A stretch of 20,439 nt of DNA from Chara braunii. Taxonomy: Eukaryota; Streptophyta; Charophyceae; Charales; Characeae. Where the stretch lies: the NCBI GenBank assembly GCA_003427395.1, contig BFEA01000115.1:1150564-1171002 (forward strand). The letters are read 5' to 3'. The position numbers were made by a program, and so were the translations under genes. The notes under the pieces are model-generated. The model was not told where the DNA came from. It worked only from the letters and a program-made list of their open reading frames with translations, and did not search any database. The stretch's first letter is position 1. Each line of letters opens with the position of its first letter. Positions 8,833 to 17,373 of this stretch are shown piece after piece.

Positions 8833-9757
8833 TTGGAAAACAGCAATCCATCTAAAAGGAATCTTGCACCATTGCCACCACATTGAGAAGCATCTGGAAG
8901 ACATAATCGAAACAGTTCCGTTAGCATAGTACTTAATTTTTAAACGAGGCCCCTCCCTCAAGGAAGGGAACTGGATTTCTACCAAGGAAGTACCGCCACG
9001 CATAGGTCAAATTCATATGGTGGACCCCCGAAGGGTGCTAGTGGAATACTACGGAAGCACACGAACAGGGGCCCTGGAAGAAAGTCNAGCCCCTATCGAA
9101 TGGATAGAGACAGATTTAGTCCACCGGATTCGGATATTAGAAGGAAACGGAAGGAAGGTAGCCTACCAACCACACTGGGCGGTCCATGAGCTGCCGTTGG
9201 ACCCGCTTGAATGGAAGTGGTCACCTCCCTCAAGGAACATAAGAAATGCAACGAATCAGATAACACTGTATGGGCTGTCGGTCAGAACAGCGTATAGGAT
9301 GCTCAGGCCTAAACGCTATCTGAAGGATGTGGTTAACGATCGATGGGCCAAGCAACTAAATGTGGACCGGTCCCTCTTGTTACCCATCCGATGGTTCCAG
9401 GACCAGAAAGCAAAACCTGCAAAGATCTCCTCCTTACAATGGCAGATAGCACATCGCTGCCTGCCCACCAATGACTGGCTAATTGACCGAACTAACCTAG
9501 AGCAGAAAGGCCTTGCGTTACCATGGTGCCAGCGTTGCCTGGACACATTCCCAGCTCCCAAGAGGGCGGAGACTATCGAATATATCTTTATGCAATGTCC
9601 GATAGCCCAGTTTATGTGGAGGTGGTGGGATCGTATCTGGAGGAAGATAGTAACCGATACTCCCTGGCCTTGGTCCTGGCAGGCTATTTTGGCAGGCCAC
9701 TGGTCAGGGGCAGGGGATTTGTCGGCCTTTGGAGAGAATATGTTTTTTTTTGGGTAG
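8822..9757 (+). pseudogene. LINE C-terminal region with zf-RVT zinc-knuckle domain
   Basis: Coding resumes one base out of register (second frame) with HDWKTAIHLKGILHHC, passes an in-frame TAG at 8927-8929 and continues to TAG 9755-9757. Counted from the Met at 9017, residues 137-210 are the zf-RVT domain: SSLQWQIAHRCLPTNDWL, CQRC (171-174), a Tyr where the family usually has His (ETIEYIF, 189) and Cys194 before a Trp-rich tail. Position 9087 is N. The T run at 9742-9750 shifts the frame to that of the next segment. Confidence 0.8.
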
Positions 9758-10064
9758 GAGGGCAGTAATGTGGGCTCTGTGGAACCAGAGGACCTGGTGT
9801 GTTTTGGCCATGGAAGAGGTAAAGCTCGAAGGGGCGAAGATTATGGAACAGATTCAGCAACAGGTACAACTAGCGCTTACAAGAAAATGGGCGGACGTAA
9901 AATCACAGCTGGACCTTTTCACACAAACCACTGATATCAGGAAGGGGATTACTTCCTCTTGTACGGATTGGTTGGGAGTGGAAAGGGAGGGTTGGATAGC
10001 CAAGGTAACATGGGGAGGGGATAGGGCTGAGTACCAACAAGCTACAGAAATTGGGAGGGACTAA
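9729..10064 (+). pseudogene. LINE ORF extreme C-terminus
   Basis: In the third frame, beginning within the poly(T) frameshift, the sequence RRAVMWALWNQRTWCVLAME is the conserved tail that follows zf-RVT in plant LINEs. It continues as a charged helical stretch (KIMEQIQQQVQLALTRKWAD) to TAA at 10062-10064. Proline-rich readable sequence (TRVEPSF...) continues in another frame to about 10181, so the ancestral C-terminus may have been longer. Confidence 0.7.
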
Positions 10065-10547
10065 AAGTTAGGATTCAAGGATTGGACCCGGGTAGAACCC
10101 TCGTTCCCCCTGCGCCCCCCCACAGACTTCCCGGACCCCTTTCCCCCCCATGCCCTGTCCTTGACAGAAGTCCTCAACTGACCATAAACCAGGTACAGCG
10201 GAGAAGGAAAGCAGTATGGAAGGGAGGTTCCACTGGTGCCCCCTGGTGGCCTCCCTGGTGCTGCAAAGTAATACAAGACGCTGAACCAGTCTTCAGCTGG
10301 GTCGGTGTAGCACGGCAGCTAGAATCAACGGAGGGCATCTGGCGCCTGATGGTTTAGGCGAAGAGGTTCCGCACCTTTCAAGTTTTCCCGGCTCCTTGGT
10401 CACAAAGGGACGCTCAGCCCGCTTCTCAGCTTTTTCAGGTTCAATTACTCCGGGTAGACTGTGAGGACCCCGGCCTCAATTCTGTTACGAGAAATATCAG
10501 CCTTGGGCACTGGGCCCCTTTTTTTTTGTTTTTTAAAAAAAAAGAAA
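10065..10547 (+). other. LINE 3' untranslated region and A-rich tail
   Basis: It follows the last coding segment of the plus-strand LINE. A C-rich patch (10110-10150) and TTTTTTTTGTTTTTT precede AAAAAAAAAGAAAAGAAAAG at 10536-10555, taken as the 3' tail. No independent gene is seen. Confidence 0.5.
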
Positions 10548-10736
10548 AGAAAAGGAGAGGGTTCCTGCCAGCATTGATTACCCTGGGTTCCAGGGGATTG
10601 ACTGAGCAGGGTGCCGTCATCAAATCTGCTATCCGTAATCTATCCTGCGGGGCCCTAGATACCGACTGTAATCAAACAAATGCACTCATCCTTCTCAGAC
10701 CCCGACTCACCTTCCATACAGATCCTGAAGTAGTAA

Positions 10737-11183
10737 GGGTCTCGTTAGACACTCCTAAAAATGCCTGTTTTTAGGATTGCATCGTTGTTGCACGCGATCC
10801 TAAATCCGATTTGAAGATCGAAAATGTGAAAACGGCGTTAGGACGAATCCTAAAGAATTTTGGATTCCCCAGGCAAATTCGTCCTAAATTTTTCAGTAGC
10901 CCCCGACCTACTGAAATTTTTAGGATTCCTGCGTTTGATGGAGTCGTGGCGACGTGCACATGGCACTGTTGTCTTGGACTCCTGGTGCACCCTATTGGCT
11001 GAAACCCTGAAGCATGACTTTTTTTCTTTTCTTTTTTTCTTTCTAATTACGACTTTCTTTTAGGACTGGTCCTAAACGATGGCCTTTTAGGAATGCGTGT
11101 AACCACGACGCACGAAATCCTCAAAAACCTTTAGGACTGTCCAAAAAAATTTAGGATTCTTTTAGGAGTGTCTAACGAGACCC
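10737..11183. mobile_element. PIF/Harbinger (Tourist-like) MITE
   Basis: The 447-bp element has perfect 24-bp terminal inverted repeats starting GGGTCTCGTTAGACACTC (10737-10760 and 11160-11183). TAA flanks both sides (10734-10736 and 11184-11186). A GG-starting inverted repeat with a TWA 3-bp target duplication is the established signature of PIF/Harbinger elements and their Tourist MITEs. It has no coding capacity, so it would need a transposase from elsewhere. The pentamer TAGGA or its complement occurs 13 times in both orientations, often as TTTAGGA, including in both termini. This resembles a subterminal repeat array for transposase binding, which is inference. Identical terminal repeats suggest a fairly young insertion. 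Confidence 0.85.
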
Positions 11184-11186
11184 TAA

Positions 11187-12063
11187 GTCTTTATTGCAGA
11201 GCGACGGGCTGTAAGCTAGACCTGCACGGCGCCAGATGTCTACTACTATTTACTAGCTCCTCTACCCCCCACCGCAGAACCAATCTCTCACTGGCCTTCC
11301 ATTCAAGTGGTCGCCTGTATCCTCTCTTCTCTCCTGCAGGCTCATTCATCCTCCATGCCATTGCTTCTCTACCAGGCAATTAGAGGGGGGGGGAAAGAAG
11401 TCAGAGAAGTCACCCGGGGCAAATGTCGTACGGGTCTGAAAGATAGTTTTTGCAAGGTTTTGTGGGACCCTGCCTGCAAATATTTTTGCTGTCCCCCGAG
11501 ACCTGGGCCCCACCATTATTTTTACTGTGAAACTACGGAGACGTGCTATTTTTTGAAACCTACCCTAATTTATAAACCGTCCTATATTGACAGGGAGCTC
11601 CATGCCTAATATGTGCTCTATACCCGCTGTACATATTGCGCTGCACAGTGGCATTGGTGTTCATGTCTGTTCCTCCACTGGCAGGTGTTGTACCTTTTCT
11701 TTCTGTTTTCTTATTTCATGTTTTCTTTGTTTGTTTTCTTATATATGACACAGTTCAGAATTTGCAGAAATAAGAGTCCACTGCAAGATTGGGCCGTGAG
11801 CAGTTCCAAACAGCAAGAAAAACAGTAAGCCATGCTTTCCACGGCCTACCCGTTGATAATTGGCAAAAACGGGAGGTGGCCTGGCCTACCATCTTCACCT
11901 GAATAGAACGCCCGGTCATTATCGCCGCATCTGGACCGAAAGTTGTGCCTCTCTTTCTCTCCCTTTCACTGTGTCCATTACATTCTGACAGATCCAACGT
12001 GCTCTCTTACTTTGGCTCTCACCTTTCGCCCAGAGAATGGAGGCCGTAGTTCTAACTTTTCAC
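11187..12063. other. Intergenic stretch, no gene recognised
   Basis: Short open frames only. A T-rich stretch at 11690-11755 ends in ACACAG, resembling a splice acceptor, but no convincing exon follows. No repeat relationship to other parts of the window was recognised. Confidence 0.4.
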
Positions 12064-12161
12064 TTTTTTTTTTTTTTTTTTTTTTTTTTGAACTGTGCTG
12101 GGCTTTAATATTCAAACAATTGTGAGTCGAGGCTGGAGACCTCACAATTCTACCCGGATTG

Positions 12162-12287
12162 CTGGAAACCAGGTCCAGCGTCCTATCTTGGGTAGCAGAC
12201 TGGAGAGCAGGTCCAGTGTCGTCAGTGGAAACCAGGTCCAGCATCCTATCTTGGGTAGCAGACTGGAAAGCAGGTCCAGTGTCCCTT
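12162..12287. repeat. 63-bp tandem duplication inside the SINE body
   Basis: Two 63-bp units begin at 12162 and 12225 with few mismatches. Each holds two versions of a TGGAAA(C/G)CAGGTCCAG motif, giving four copies about 25-38 bp apart. On the plus strand each unit contains CCTATCTTGGGTAGCAGACT between the two motifs. Confidence 0.9.
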
Positions 12288-12339
12288 ACTGTTCGCTTTT
12301 TGTGAAGGGAGAGGCACTGCATCATTGTATCGGCGTTCT

Positions 12340-12420
12340 TGAGTAGGACTCGAACTCAGGATCTGTTTAAACAGATTTGGTGGTCTATCTCATGATGAGA
12401 ATAGAGGAGCTCTGACCTCT
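12340..12420 (-). promoter_or_regulatory. tRNA-like internal pol III promoter (B box) of the SINE
   Basis: On the minus strand GTTCGAGTC (B-box type) follows a perfect 16-bp palindrome, ATCTGTTTAAACAGAT (12361-12376), in the position of an anticodon stem-loop. In a SINE this region drives transcription by RNA polymerase III. The acceptor stem does not close, so it is not called as a functional tRNA. Confidence 0.45.
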
Positions 12421-12430
12421 GACGCTCCAA

Positions 12431-12747
12431 TAGAAAACGGGCTCTGACAGAGGAAGGTCAAGTGGAGAAGAAAAAGAAAAGGAAAAAGCCTCAAAAAGGA
12501 AAAATCTATCGTGTAGCCACAAACGCTTTCACTATCACGGTAGGTAACTAACTACACGCTCCGAGAATGAGGGGAACAAATTGCGTCTGCATTACCAGTG
12601 TTAAGGAGCAGCTCGTTTTCTTGTTGACGGCGTCATCTGGTTAGTTTTGGCGCGTCTATGTTCTTTCTGGCACGGTTTCACAGACGCCTTCAGATGTACA
12701 GCGGTCTGCCGCTTCTGTGCATCAAACAAACGTTTCCTCCTGAGCTT
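12431..12747. other. Intergenic stretch, no gene recognised
   Basis: Purine-rich at 12465-12505, otherwise mixed composition. No motif or open frame of note. Confidence 0.4.
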
Positions 12748-12876
12748 ACGTGCCGCACCGCGTTCCTACCTACAACTACGTGATGCTAGTGGGACTAGGC
12801 CCCTGCACTGACAAAGTGGGATCGTTTTCCAGCCCGAACCCATTCCCCCCAGAAGCCCGAAAAAAAAAAAAAAAAA
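12748..12876 (+). mobile_element. SINE-like repeat A, divergent plus-strand copy
   Basis: The segment GATGCTAGTGGGACTAGGCC corresponds to CGGCGCTAGTGGGTCATGGC in the copy at 1386-1482. It is likewise followed downstream by an A run (17 nt, 12860-12876). The part between the shared core and the tail differs, so this may be a different subfamily. A 5' CACCGCGTTCC block resembles the inverted copy's ACCGTGCC. Confidence 0.4.
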
Positions 12877-13324
12877 CGGGAGTGCCTGGTAGCCCAGGCC
12901 ACCGCCCGTTTTTGCCAATTATGTTACTGTTTTTCTTGCTGTTTCTTTTTTTTTTTTTTTTTTTTTTGATTGTCATCCTTTTATTAGGGCCCAGTACCCA
13001 AGGCCAGAAATATGATGGTACAGGTTCCAGATTCAGGGGACGTTAGATCTCCAACCTGCTTCATGAGGTGTTGAGGGCATACTCAGATCATACTCACGCT
13101 AGCAATTTCCTGGATGTACATGGCTGCCTTTTCTCACGTAATCTCAAAAACGGTGGCCCCAAGGAAAATTGCCAAATGAACTTAAAAGTATGATACCTCG
13201 GACAAGGAAACAAACAGAGAGATGCAGAAAAGCAGATCAATTACAGTTTTTTGCACCTCTCCACCCGTGTCTTCACCATGAAAACGTCATGTCCTATACC
13301 CCTAGACGAAAGGGACGAATGAAT
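12877..13324. other. Intergenic stretch with poly(T)
   Basis: It contains a 22-nt T run (12946-12967) that may be a minus-strand retroposon tail. No gene recognised. Confidence 0.4.
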
Positions 13325-13368
13325 GTGCTTGTACCTCAATTGGATAGAGCGCCAAACTACGTATTTGG
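13325..13368 (+). pseudogene. tRNA-Arg(ACG)-like 5' half, T-arm missing
   Basis: TACCTCAATTGGATAGAGC (13332-13350) reads as U8-A9 plus a D arm with the conserved GG, pairing in three of four D-stem positions. It is followed by G and a perfect anticodon arm, CCAAA-CTACGTA-TTTGG (13352-13368), with canonical U33 and anticodon ACG (Arg). No TTCRA T-loop follows; the sequence runs into GACAAG and then A-rich DNA at 13386 onward. It is a truncated tRNA, a tRNA-derived SINE head or a retroposed tRNA fragment, not a working tRNA. Confidence 0.5.
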
Positions 13369-13500
13369 GGGCTGAGAGGCGACAAGAAAAAAAAAAGAAA
13401 ACAAAAAAAAGAGAATTGGAAAAGACAAATAAAAAACAGTAGGCAAAAGAAAGGACTGGGGACATAATTCCCCCTCAGAGCCGGCCTCAACACCACAGCT

Positions 13501-13670
13501 CAACAATTCAGCACTTTCTTTTCTTTTTTCTGAACACCAGTGGGCCCTGTTAGTCCCGGTGTGGTGATCTGAGGCCCCACCACTAGCAGCCCTCCTGCTG
13601 GCTCCATTCTATTGGTGGGGAGCAGCACCTGCTGGAAATCCGGTCCAGTGTCCCTCATCCAGTATTGCAG
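13501..13670 (-). mobile_element. SINE-like repeat B, second minus-strand copy
   Basis: On the minus strand, GGGACACTGGACC, TTTCCAGCAGGTGCTGCTC and CCCCACCAATAGAATGGAGCC match the copy at 5183-5390 block by block. The parts beyond (TGGTGGGGCCTCAGATC) diverge, and the end is a short AAAAAAGAAAAGAAAG. It lies just beyond the 3' side of the minus-strand LINE. Confidence 0.55.
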
Positions 13671-13813
13671 ATATTTGAGTTCCAACCACACATTGTTAAA
13701 CCACCAGTACCTCACCCGGCTAAAAAACTCCGACGCGGCTCCCCTGTGACAGCTCAATGAAAAGTCAAGAAAGATCCTATTGCTAACAAACAACCATAGA
13801 AAAATTACCTTTC

Positions 13814-14212
13814 CTAATCTAGCAATATGTTTTTTGAAAAAAGATCAGAAAAAGAAGTGAAAAAGTTGGTCTGCTGTAGAAAAGAGCCGAATGGGAAATC
13901 TCCGGTGCAGGCATCAATGGATGTGAAGGAAGGATTGCAGGCCCAATGACAGTGGAACCACTTGACCCCAGCACGCAAGTTTCGCCTTTGGCCAATCTTT
14001 TTGCCCGAATCCAAGCAGATGATGTGCCAAAGGTCGGTCTTCACTCGATGAAGTACTTGCTGAACTGCAGGAGGCTCGCCATTCCTGACCACAGCATTAA
14101 GGTGGCGCCATAGATGCCACAGCACTGTTNCCCTGATGATTTCATATACATACGCTTGTGGTTTTGTAAAAGTCAATAGTACAGTACCAGAAGAATAGCA
14201 TCCTTGGATCAA
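13814..14212 (-). pseudogene. LINE-2 extreme C-terminus
   Basis: FTKPQAYVYEII...TVLWHLWRHLNAVVRNG is the tail that follows zf-RVT in LINEs, comparable to AVMWALWNQRTW in the plus-strand LINE. It continues through VQQVLHRVKTDLWHIICLDS to a stop at 13814. It includes one ambiguous codon (N at 14130). Codons for the same tail are present again in the second tandem copy. Confidence 0.65.
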
Positions 14213-14629
14213 AGGTCCCCATGATGATGAGGGAGGAGAGCGNCATTTTTAAGTGTTGTTCACACTTCTCAAGTGTATTTGCATGTAACCCACAGGTGTT
14301 GTTGGTCTTCCACTAGATGTCAAGCAGATGANGTGCCAAAGNTCGGTCTTCACTNGATGAAGTACTTGCTGAACTGGANGNNGCTNGCCATTTCTGACCA
14401 CAGCATTAAGGTGGCGCCATAGATGCCACAGCACTGTTGCCCTGATGATTTCATATACATAAGCTTGTGGTTTTGTAAAAGCCAATAGTACAGTACCAGA
14501 AGAATAGCATCCTTGGGTTAAAGGTCCCCATGATGACGAGGGAGGAGAGCGGCATTTTTAAGTGTTGTTCACACTTCTCGAGCGTATTTGCATGTTACCC
14601 ACAGGTGTTGTTGGTCTTCCACTAGATGT
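14012..14629. repeat. 309-bp tandem duplication in LINE-2 3' region
   Basis: Copy 1 (14012-14320) and copy 2 (14321-14629) match nearly base for base with a period of exactly 309. The join is CTAGATGT|CAAGCAGATG. Copy 1 contains N at 14130 and 14243; copy 2 has seven N (14332, 14342, 14355, 14379, 14381, 14382, 14386) in its first 70 bases. The clustering fits either a recent duplication that was hard to assemble or a consensus artefact. It duplicates the LINE C-terminal coding region FTKPQAYVYEIIRATVLWHL. Confidence 0.9.
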
Positions 14630-15030
14630 CCTGTGGAGCGAACTGTGCAAAACAGGGAGCCTTTTTTTCGGCGACGATAAAAAAAAGCAGCAGTAGGAGT
14701 GGCAGTGTGCAGAATCAGCCAAAGTAAACCAGCACGTTTTGCTACTGTTAAAGTGGGTAGAACGCGCCAAAGAGCAGTGAGTTTGTCTTGGGAGAGATGA
14801 ATCCCAAGTCGTCGCCATTTAGTCATGACGCTCCAATCAACATCAATGCCAGGCAAGAGTTTTACGTAGGCCATACGGGCAGAATGCTGGTTGAGAGAGA
14901 GCATCTTGTCAGGGTGTTGAGGTTCAATCCAGTACACATCCCTAGGATCTAGAGTTAGATCCTTAGCTGCAGTATCTGTCTTATAAGGATGAAAGGAGAT
15001 AGTTCGATCCTCATTGTCTTCTAAGGACAC
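14569..15030 (-). pseudogene. LINE-2 zf-RVT domain
   Basis: The frame (153 codons from 15030) ends with LWRVLPTLTVAKRAGLLWLI, LHTATPTAAF, a cysteine and then VEDQQHLWVTCKYAREV, the zf-RVT arrangement (Cys..., His-x5-Cys). Of the usual CxxC pair one Cys is visible (FCTVR). It ends at TGA near 14569, after which the C-terminal tail is in other frames. Confidence 0.7.
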
Positions 15031-15573
15031 TCACTGCGGTCATGTGGGTGAGGTCAGAAAAATGGAAGCGACTGAGGACTGTTGCAAGGCGGTACACAAC
15101 CCCTTTTGCCCAGTGCGTTGTTTCCATGAAGTCAGTTCCCAAGCAGTGTTTGTGAGCTGGGATTCGAGTCGCCACAGGTGGCAGGGAGGTTGTTCTGTGT
15201 CGTCTCGAAACCAAGCCCCTGGTAGGTAGGTTCGCTGAGCAAGGACCAAGGTCCAAGTGCTTAGAACAGCATGCTGAATAGCAGTTAAGCGGGCCCGCCA
15301 GTCATGTAGTCCATGAAGTAAAGGATGAATCTGAGGTTCATCTTTCTAGGTACGTCCCACAGCTGCATCAGAGTGGCAACACCTCGGGACATCCAAGAAC
15401 ATCCAAAGGCTGCTGTACCAAGTAGAGGGAAGGGAACGCCGCCGGAGTTTCAAAACGCACAGATTATTAAAGATGGGTTGTGTTAATAGGCGATTATATT
15501 GAAGAACGGGGGCTTTTTGACTTGGAAGGGTCGCCCTCCAGGCACCAAGTATTCCACGCCAGAGGGGCGACTG
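15011..15573 (-). pseudogene. LINE-2 inter-domain region
   Basis: Readable protein continues (SPLWRGILGAWRATLPSQ, LTQPIFNNLCVLKL, DWRARLTAIQHAVLSTW) with at least one in-frame stop near 15345 and frame changes near 15050-15256. This is the poorly conserved link between the RT and the zf-RVT domain. No motif of its own is recognised. Confidence 0.55.
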
Positions 15574-15835
15574 TCACAATGCTCGTCTCCTACAGTACTC
15601 ATCTGTGAACAGTGCCAAATAGACAAGAGCTAGGTTGGAAGTAAGTCTGAAATCGGAAGCCAACAGGCACTCTGCTAAAGCTTTCCAAACGGCGGATTCT
15701 TCAGCAAAAAGCAATCTAATTGGCCATTTGGTGAGAAGGGCCCGAGTTTGCAGATCCGGATCTAGTATTGTCAAACCGCCTTTGTTCTTTTTTTGTATAA
15801 TTTTATTCCAAGCTACTTTGGGAAGAAAAAAGGTT
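15574..15835 (-). pseudogene. LINE-2 connection region
   Basis: FLPKVAWNKIIQKKNKGGLTILDPD matches the conserved WGGLGIIDP block found after the RT thumb in the plus-strand LINE. It is followed by LQTRALLTKWPIRLL. The segment overlaps the preceding frame from 15835 and ends at a stop at 15574. Confidence 0.7.
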
Positions 15836-16630
15836 CTGCTGTTTTTTCTTTCCAAATATAGTTTGCAACTTTGCAGCTGTTTCCTTGAGATGTTTGTACA
15901 CAGAAGGTTGCAGTGCACAGATAGAGTGTTCGTACCAAAATTTGGAAAAAACGGCGTTGTCGATGATCAACACTCGTCCATACAGGGCGACACCTTTGGT
16001 CTTAACCCAAGATGCGAAGACTTCATTGATGGACGTTATAAGTTGATCTATGGGTTTGCCGATATGTCCATCAAAATTGACATAATATCCCAGCAAACGC
16101 TGAGTATCGGCAGAGGCAGCTATTTGGAGGCCCGAATGGACAAGAGGAGGGCAGTGAGAAGGCACCAACAAGATTGTTTTTTGCCAATTAATTTTGGCTT
16201 TGGAAACTGTAGTGAAAAGGAGGATGGTATGTTTGAGAGCATCAAAGACTTGGTCTTGGAGCAGAAGAAAGAGAGACGTGTCATCTGCAAAAGACTGTCC
16301 TTTCGCATGATGAGCTGGGGGAAAGTGTAATCCAATGATGCAGGGGTCAGCACAGATGCAATGCAGTGCCTCAATATATAAAATGTACAAGTAAGGGGCC
16401 AGGCGGCACCCCTGTCGTACTGACCTAGACAAAGTAATTGGTTCAGAGAGTTTGATGTTAATGTGCAAGCGAGTCATGGCGCCCAGGAAAAGAGCGCGCA
16501 CACAAGCGATAAAATTTGGCCCAAAGTAGAGTGAGTGCAGAATTAAAAAAAAAAAACTCAGTTTCCCGGTCATAAGCTTTTTCGAAATCAAGAAGCTGCA
16601 CGCCGACCGGGCCTTCTGTCCTATTAACAT
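15803..16630 (-). pseudogene. LINE-2 RT palm (FADD box) and thumb
   Basis: Counted from the Met at 16630, the frame has SVRQGCRLAPYLYIL (70-84) and FADD at 114-117 (codons 16291-16280), the catalytic palm of the polymerase. KINWQKT, QRLLGYYVNFDG and YGRVLIIDNAVFSKFWYEHS, the post-palm blocks of LINE RTs, follow. It loses register near 15830, where the next segment takes over. The first 20-30 residues overlap the previous segment's frameshift zone. Confidence 0.8.
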
Positions 16631-16806
16631 ACTTCATGCCTTAAGCTACTGCAATAACTATATCCAGTATCTGTCGGCCCTACAGGAAACCCGTCTGATC
16701 GGCATGGATGAGGTCGGGCAAAACAGTTTGGACGCGGTTGGCTAGCACTCTTGAGACAACTTTCTAAAGAGTCGTTGTAAGAATGATGGGACGTTTGTTG
16801 CATATC
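16560..16806 (-). pseudogene. LINE-2 RT core segment with stops
   Basis: After a one-base shift at the A run near 16820-16826, the minus strand reads RPIILTTTL, KVVSRVLANRV, HADQTGF and LLDFEKAYDR, the usual run of RT motifs up to the first catalytic Asp. Three in-frame stops interrupt it (TAG, TAG and TAA between about 16640 and 16770). A 12-nt T run (minus strand) near 16548 then shifts the frame again. Confidence 0.65.
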
Positions 16807-17373
16807 TCAGTTTTTGCATCTTTTTTTATGAATGAGAGTGAGGATCCCTTGAACCTGTGTGTGTGGCATAGGGTGTCCGTCGGCAAGTGCAGTCAGTAGT
16901 TTGACTATTTCTGGGATGAGCGAGGGAGAGCATTGTCTCAGCAGTTCCATGGCGATCCCATCGATATCAGGCGCTTTGCCCTGAGGCAATTGCTGGATTG
17001 CTTGTCTGATCTCAAGATGTGTGAAAGTTGTATCTACAGCCGTTTTCTGTTGGTTTGTGAGGCCTGGCGGAAGTACGGGCCAAATGTGAGTTTGACAATG
17101 AGTTTCCTTGTGACCATTAGAAAGACATGATGTGAAGAGGTCTGTATAGAACTCAGAAGCATAAGCCATAATGTGGTCAGTAGTATGGGCATGCGACAGA
17201 GAATCGTCAAATTGATGTTCCAACTCTAAAATTAGGTTGTCCGAGTTCGTGGCTTGGCCCCGCCCAAAATGTGCCTTTGTCATTTCATTTCCAGTTTTAA
17301 GCCATTTGCGATCTGTAAGTAATGCAGAAGATTCATGCATGCGCCGGCATGTTTGTAGCGAGGAAGAGAAGAG
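16807..17373 (-). pseudogene. LINE-2 linker and RT N-terminal motifs
   Basis: The open frame enters from the LTR boundary (the seven codons before 17373 belong to the LTR). It reads LTDRKWLKTGNEMTKAHFG, then FYTDLFTS, then the RT motif QGKAPDIDGIAMELL and the strand QGILTLIHKK, ending in a frameshift and TGA near 16807. The KAPDIDG motif corresponds to KAPEIDG in the other LINE. No GDYN or SRID endonuclease motif is present here. Confidence 0.75.

Larger units (their letters stand above)
5503..10547 (+). mobile_element. LINE (non-LTR retrotransposon), inactivated plus-strand copy
   Basis: One element about 5 kb long encodes, in order, an APE-type endonuclease, a reverse transcriptase and a C-terminal zf-RVT region, the architecture of plant-type L1 LINEs. 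From 5503 to about 8800 everything is in one frame, broken only by stop codons (TGA 5983, TGA 7573, TAG 7912, TAG 8023). The frame shifts near 8800-8822, a further TAG lies at 8927, and a second shift falls in the T run at 9742-9750. The 3' end is placed at the A-rich tail around 10536-10547. No separate ORF1 is visible upstream, so the copy is either 5'-truncated or of a single-ORF lineage. No target-site duplication was found, so both outer limits are approximate. Confidence 0.85.
12064..12430 (-). mobile_element. tRNA-headed SINE, minus strand, with poly(A) tail
   Basis: On the minus strand the element has a tRNA-like head (about 12420 down to 12340), a body of CTGGACC modules (12288-12162) and a 26-nt poly(A) tail (T run 12064-12089 on the plus strand). 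The head contains GAGTTCGAGTCCT, a good match to the RNA polymerase III B box. It also has ATCTG/CAGAT as an anticodon-like stem around TTTAAA and a TCTC...GAGA D-stem-like pair. The body shares GGGACACTGGACC and TTTCCAG with the repeats at 5183-5390 and 13501-13670. Head, body and tail together fit a SINE. The A box is poor and the 5' limit is uncertain. Confidence 0.6.
13814..17373 (-). mobile_element. LINE (non-LTR retrotransposon), decayed minus-strand copy
   Basis: From high to low coordinates the minus strand carries RT fingers, RT palm with FADD box, thumb/connection region, zf-RVT domain and the C-terminal tail. The copy is broken by many stops and frameshifts, far more than the plus-strand LINE, so it is older. 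Its sequence differs clearly from that LINE, implying a separate lineage. Its upstream end is cut at 17373 by an LTR retrotransposon, so the endonuclease half should lie beyond the right edge of the window. The 3' limit near 13.8 kb is approximate. Confidence 0.8.

Noticed and set aside
12361-12376. 16-bp perfect palindrome as an independent regulatory operator
   Set aside because: It is explained by the anticodon-like stem of the tRNA-derived SINE head.
12340-12420. Functional tRNA gene on the minus strand
   Set aside because: The B box is good, but the acceptor stem does not close and the anticodon loop has six bases; it is best read as a SINE head.
15635-16330. 231-codon plus-strand open frame
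   Set aside because: It is antisense to the LINE-2 reverse transcriptase, whose FADD and SVRQG motifs are on the minus strand.
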